Source: a virus. Taken from it: a stretch of DNA of 33,329 bases. Location: the IMG/VR virus record IMGVR_UViG_3300020213_000078, positions 1 to 33,329 of that record; one strand, written 5' to 3'. Position 1 is the first letter of the stretch. Each line of letters opens with the position of its first letter. Below are positions 30,801 to 33,329 of the stretch, piece by piece. A model generated the notes under the pieces. That model was not told where the DNA came from. It did no database searches and saw only the letters and a list, made by a program, of their open reading frames with translations. The position numbers were made by a program, and so were the translations under genes.

Positions 30801-30866
30801 AGAAAAACTATTAGCCTGATCGAACAAGCCTAGAAACTTTCTGATTTCAGCAGTTGAATATGGCAT
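27819..30866 (-). CDS. Tail nozzle / tubular protein B-like, 1015 aa
   Basis: The N-terminus (LGLFDQANSFSLPDGAMEKALNI, then INDDDVISKTRGF) matches the opening of podovirus nozzle (gp12-type) and related stabilisation proteins (pattern GxNxxxxxxxLPxGAxxxAxNxxxxxxGxxxxRxGF). It is beta-rich throughout. Two copies of a small beta module occur at about residues 190-270 and 425-500 (GHNLTSG and VGHGLLNGDSIYVS), related to the module in the fibre. It continues the tail tube below the adaptor. Start overlaps the adaptor stop (TAATG). Confidence 0.8.
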   Translation of the reverse strand: MPYSTAEIRKFLGLFDQANSFSLPDGAMEKALNIVINDDDVISKTRGFYQYFAPVTGTLNQIFKFSSRLFAVYANKISYLSNTGTAPNETGTETVLSGQSFTVSGGRISRGVEEGGNLYFTTDDGTLKIDAYNGTIIKAGAPSALDVRGNFLSQNGPISGQCQLGVRVVFGRKDANQNAVLGSPSDMVVLTNQKVLTVAWTRTANVVTVASTGHNLTSGMSIVISGSAGGVPEVTAGTSVVTVTSANAFTIVSTGADDLSGNTLDYTATRAGLYEFSVPTDITATSQNWFYQVYRTTQSSGSTVSPDADFRLIDEVKLSSSEIADGFVSYVDTVDDVLVEFAPELYTNPNSREGESQANARPPLAEDICLFNNMVLYAKCQSRHYVDLDVADVDAMATGDFIEVKVLSADGLSSTTRRYVARTGIGNRTAKSDSVTNDAGDLRIDYVGHGLLNGDSIYVSTVSGGSLAAGAYFVVSKTTDTFEISLTSGGASIAHSAVSYLYFQGDSNGTYSIFHLDQSGTTAVELRNTAQGIVKAINRDASAIAFGNYVSGITDTPGQTRISAKGFTGTISLRASTSGAGGAFFPVLPASFSTGEQVSSTNDSEQSAVYISKIGQGEAVPLLNKIFVGSKNQPIKRILPLRNSVIVLKVDGVFKITGNRPDNMEATSLDATVSTEAANSAAVLNNRVHFQAVEGVCSATDTGVDIISRRIENRFEPIAGVVGLDTATAAVGYETDRTYRLSTVLPNETTKTGSYFYNVINDTWTESDMLFSGGAVGPENVLFLISTDNRIMKERKKNTKIDYSNQNYAVSMVSVVANQLSGVLNSPDRTPLAGDFIVFEDVITRLKSVDQVSAGNFTVTFHRVTNMVALSAGILYERHVSEIKMAPFHAGLVGRGKQFSEIQIYTRTPNINRLFLTFLGQFVGGSEETDWLYSAVRGAEGWGYLPWGFFPWGLSETILSVYSTEPSPPIRLYIPHVQQRNTFIQAYLAHREGGEPMDIQALSYTVRAYRERVSK

Positions 30867-31804
30867 TACGGAGTAAATCCTTTAAATCTTCCGCCAACCG
30901 GCCTACCTCGCAGTAATCCATTTCGATTCATGATTTTAACTGGCTCTGATTTCATGCGAGGATTCAAAATATTAGTAAGGTCCGATAAAACCATATCAGC
31001 CTCGCCTTTTAGAGCCGCCATGCCCTCGAAGTCGGATATTGCCCCAAGTACCCGGTGACAAGTCCAAAGCTCAAGAAGTGGGATAGCCTCGTCTGGTAGT
31101 TGAATTACAGGAGAAGTCTGTTTAATGCTGATGTAGTCGCCAGCCACAAGATCGGTCGGAACCGCCCCCGTCGCAAAGACGATATCGAGTGTATTGATGC
31201 CGGTTATCGCAATGTCCATAGAAAGAATAGAGGAGCCAGACTTGGCCTGTACGAAATCAACTACCGCGCCCGCGATCATGGTTGCCGGTACGTTACTGCA
31301 TGTGACCGTAGAACCCGCAATAGACACAACAAGGGCCGCATCCTCCACTAAGCAATGCCTGGAGGGTTGCAGGGGATACCAGCCCAGCATTTGATAAGAG
31401 GCACTTACAGGAGCAGGTGATAATACGACTTTATCTCCTCTGAAATAAAAGCCTTCAGGTACGCCCGATGATGTGGAGTAATTGTGCAAATCGGAGATTT
31501 CAAGCTGGGCAAGATTCGATTGATTCGAAGTCAGAGCCGTTCCATGCCTTAGCTTAATTTCGTGAAGCGTCCGCCCAATCGACCTGTAAGGGATGCCGTA
31601 AGCGGCCTGATCTGCAACAAGCGTTTCGGTATAGTCTTTCAAAAAGAAGTTTTGGCGTACTTTCATCAAAGCAGGTACGACTTTTTCCCGCATCGCTTTA
31701 TCTGACATAACCAAAATATTTGCAGAAGATAATAGCGCCTGATTCGCAGGTACAGTTATCCTTCGCTTCACATCCTCAAGAAAACTATCGACCGTTGTAC
31801 TCAT
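30866..31804 (-). CDS. Head-tail adaptor (gp11-like)
   Basis: The product has 312 residues with helices at the N-terminus (SFLEDVKRRITVPAN and DKAMREKVVPALMKVRQNFF) and a C-terminal helix bundle (ELWTCHRVLGAISDFEGMAAL) framing a beta insert (residues about 150-225). This is the layout of podovirus adaptor or tail tubular A proteins. It connects the portal to the nozzle and is encoded directly before the nozzle gene. The beta insert is probably a later insertion. Confidence 0.75.
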   Translation of the reverse strand: MSTTVDSFLEDVKRRITVPANQALLSSANILVMSDKAMREKVVPALMKVRQNFFLKDYTETLVADQAAYGIPYRSIGRTLHEIKLRHGTALTSNQSNLAQLEISDLHNYSTSSGVPEGFYFRGDKVVLSPAPVSASYQMLGWYPLQPSRHCLVEDAALVVSIAGSTVTCSNVPATMIAGAVVDFVQAKSGSSILSMDIAITGINTLDIVFATGAVPTDLVAGDYISIKQTSPVIQLPDEAIPLLELWTCHRVLGAISDFEGMAALKGEADMVLSDLTNILNPRMKSEPVKIMNRNGLLRGRPVGGRFKGFTP

Positions 31805-31807
31805 CGA

Positions 31808-32170
31808 TTAAACCTTCATTCGCTTACCGGATTTAAAAGAAGGAATGGCTTTAGAAAGCCTAAGCTCCTCAGGTTCATTAGAAGCAAAGACTACTTTCGA
31901 AGGTCTTGATTCTTGTTCGCGAGATTTTGGTTGGAAGTAGGCCTTGCGCTTTTTTAAAAACTCTTCTTCCTCATCTTCCGAGCCATCTTCCATCGCAAGC
32001 TTATCGCTAGAAGATTCTTCCATGTTCTCTTCCGCAACTTCCGAAGCCTCTTCAAGCGTATCGTCAAGATCTTTCGAGGATAGTTCAGAATCCTCGCCAT
32101 CTTCGGACATAATTTCACGCATCAATCGCTTGATTTCTTGTAGCTTCTCTTTTCTCGCTTCATCGTACAT
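31808..32170 (-). CDS. Acidic low-complexity virion-region protein (120 aa)
   Basis: The start follows AAAGGGG. Residues of about 10-75 are strongly acidic (EDGEDSELSSKDLDDTLEEA and EDEEEEFLKK), then a basic tail (KSGKRMKV). Such polarity is common in small head or chaperone-like proteins, but I do not recognise the family. It lies between the repeat protein and the adaptor. Confidence 0.7.
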   Translation of the reverse strand: MYDEARKEKLQEIKRLMREIMSEDGEDSELSSKDLDDTLEEASEVAEENMEESSSDKLAMEDGSEDEEEEFLKKRKAYFQPKSREQESRPSKVVFASNEPEELRLSKAIPSFKSGKRMKV

Positions 32171-32183
32171 CGGATGCCCCTTT

Positions 32184-33329
32184 TTATGGTGTTACGCCTT
32201 GGATTCTAGCAATGATTGAAGTCCTACCAGCCGTAATCGTTACGTGCGCCCGGATGTAGCGATATCTTGCCGTGAGCTGAAAGAATGTTGAACTGTCCGC
32301 CGTTATATTTGCTGTCATCGAAGATATATCCAGCCAAGTAGCAGTAACCGCCGGATTCGGCGCGTCGTCGTTCGTTGATTGAAGCTTAACAACAGCCCCC
32401 GCTATTGATGTCGATGTGAAGGTATGGACACCAACCCCTTCGGCAGTGATATTTACAGCAGTCCCAACCAGTGCGTTCGCTAGACTTGTAGCCAGCTTAA
32501 TGCTGGCCGCATCTACTGAAATTACGAAATAATCAGTCGCAAGTGAGAGCCCAGTGGGTAGCGTAGTGGTAGTGGTTAGCTGGCCCTTTAAGCCAGTCGT
32601 GAGGCCGTGAGCAGGAATCGTAATAGCGTCAAGAACTAGATCAAGTTCCGTCCCTACTCCGGCAGTAGTTTCAGCGGTTGTAACCGTCCCGGCCGCCGAT
32701 TCAGCAGCATTTTTTGGAACCGGATTCGTTGTAACGCCATATGAAACCTGAGTCATGGTCATGGTGCCGTTAGCAGCCGCATCACTACTCGTAATAGCCG
32801 CTGTAAATCCCGTAAGATCATTAAAAGCAGTCTCGGCCCTAGCAGCTACATGCGCCGCTGTTGTGTCGCTTGATATATCGGCAAGGCCCTTATATGTCGC
32901 AGCAGTCCAAAGAACGCCCGAAGGGGCGACCGAAGCCACACCGCCAGTAGTTTGCACTCCCAAAATTCCGCCAGCAGTAGATTCATCGAAATTCTTAGGG
33001 ACAGGATTAACAGCAGGAGCTTTAAGAACCTGCGTCAAGGTCATGGTTCCATCAGCAGCAGTGTCGTTAGTAGTGATAGCCGTCGTGAAACCAGTAAGTG
33101 CGTTAAATGCGATTTCGAAAAGTGCTGCAACAGACGCGGCCGTGGTTGCCCCTGAAATATCGACCAGCGCCTTTCGGGTTGCGGCGGTCCAAAGAGCGCC
33201 AGCAGGTGTTACAAGAGCGCCCCCGGTTGTATCAGCAGCAATCGCATATTTAACTCCGGCCGTATCTTCTACGATAACAAAGTCTCCGTTATCAGTAGCG
33301 GCCTTCGCTTCGAAAGTAAGTGTCTGCAC
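32184..33329 (-). CDS. Virion-associated repeat protein, C-terminal part (continues at left end)
   Basis: The open frame enters at the right edge and is continuous with the gene starting at ATG 412 once the terminal repeat is collapsed, giving 473 residues. It holds two roughly 95-residue tandem repeats beginning P-x-G-x-LWTAAT (DIS..TTAA.VAA..E.AFN.LTGFT.AIT..D.AA.GTMT.TQV..). These are followed by the HGL...LPTGLS...TSLANALVGT beta module (residues about 322-402) and an Ig-like C-terminal segment. It lies in the late operon after the tail fibre. A tail or head decoration role is inferred. Confidence 0.8.
   Translation of the reverse strand: MQTLTFEAKAATDNGDFVIVEDTAGVKYAIAADTTGGALVTPAGALWTAATRKALVDISGATTAASVAALFEIAFNALTGFTTAITTNDTAADGTMTLTQVLKAPAVNPVPKNFDESTAGGILGVQTTGGVASVAPSGVLWTAATYKGLADISSDTTAAHVAARAETAFNDLTGFTAAITSSDAAANGTMTMTQVSYGVTTNPVPKNAAESAAGTVTTAETTAGVGTELDLVLDAITIPAHGLTTGLKGQLTTTTTLPTGLSLATDYFVISVDAASIKLATSLANALVGTAVNITAEGVGVHTFTSTSIAGAVVKLQSTNDDAPNPAVTATWLDISSMTANITADSSTFFQLTARYRYIRAHVTITAGRTSIIARIQGVTP
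33194..33329. repeat. Right terminal redundancy (circular overlap)
   Basis: This is the counterpart of the first 136 bases. Joining the ends here restores a 474-codon frame (473 residues plus stop). The single mismatch makes a Thr-Pro-Ala-Gly reading here and Thr-Pro-Ser-Gly at the left end. A true short direct terminal repeat cannot be excluded from sequence alone. Confidence 0.9.

Noticed and set aside
1-33329. tRNA genes
   Set aside because: No cloverleaf-like segment with a recognisable T-loop motif was noticed in the intergenic stretches; a dedicated tRNA scan would settle it.

Overview
The window is a complete, circularly closing genome of a short-tailed (podovirus-type) tailed phage. 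The first 136 bases recur as the last 136 bases with one mismatch, and one structural gene runs off the left edge and continues on the right edge. Removing the overlap leaves a circle of about 33,193 bp. The podovirus assignment rests on a large terminase, a scaffold, a coat protein, a portal of about 660 residues, an adaptor, a 1015-residue nozzle-like protein, and four large ejection-type proteins. No tape measure or sheath gene is visible. The host cannot be named from the sequence. Bet, Gp157, RusA, DnaB and the M15 endolysin suggest a Gram-negative bacterium, but this is inference.

Layout. Nearly everything is on the minus strand. (1) Late module, read leftward from about 7.72 kb and across the circle junction to 18.69 kb: small membrane protein, TerS candidate, TerL, two small proteins, scaffold, a 162-residue protein, coat protein, tail fibre, a 473-residue repeat protein (split by the window ends), an acidic protein, adaptor, nozzle, portal, four ejection-type proteins, two small membrane proteins and the endolysin. 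(2) Short control interval at 7.72-7.98 kb: a good late-promoter candidate and, on the opposite strand, a 23-residue lysine-rich peptide gene with a strong ribosome binding site. (3) Accessory region at 8.0-12.45 kb: two related operons. Each starts at a near-identical 94-bp promoter segment and encodes a ribbon-helix-helix-like protein, a large protein with a conserved N-terminal domain and an Ala/Ser/Tyr/Asp repeat tract built from CTG/CAG-type trinucleotides, and small coiled-coil proteins. The downstream copy also carries small Zn-ribbon-like, membrane and DUF2829/Tad2-like genes. (4) Replication and recombination at 12.46-17.08 kb: small genes including an excisionase-like protein and a possible integrase arm fragment, a DnaB-type helicase, a replication initiator with an embedded pentamer array (probable origin), a Bet annealing protein and Gp157. 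(5) Rightward genes at 17.2-18.6 kb: two HTH (XRE) regulators and a RusA resolvase.

How it works together. The repressor-like regulators face the leftward replication operon across a 150-bp control region. The initiator probably loads the DnaB-type helicase at the pentamer array inside its own gene, and Bet and RusA process recombination intermediates. The late operon builds and packages the virion and lyses the cell. Genes are tightly packed, with many ATGA-type stop/start overlaps that indicate translational coupling. No complete integrase, DNA polymerase, Bet-partner exonuclease or tRNA was recognised. The most unusual element is the duplicated Ala-repeat operon.
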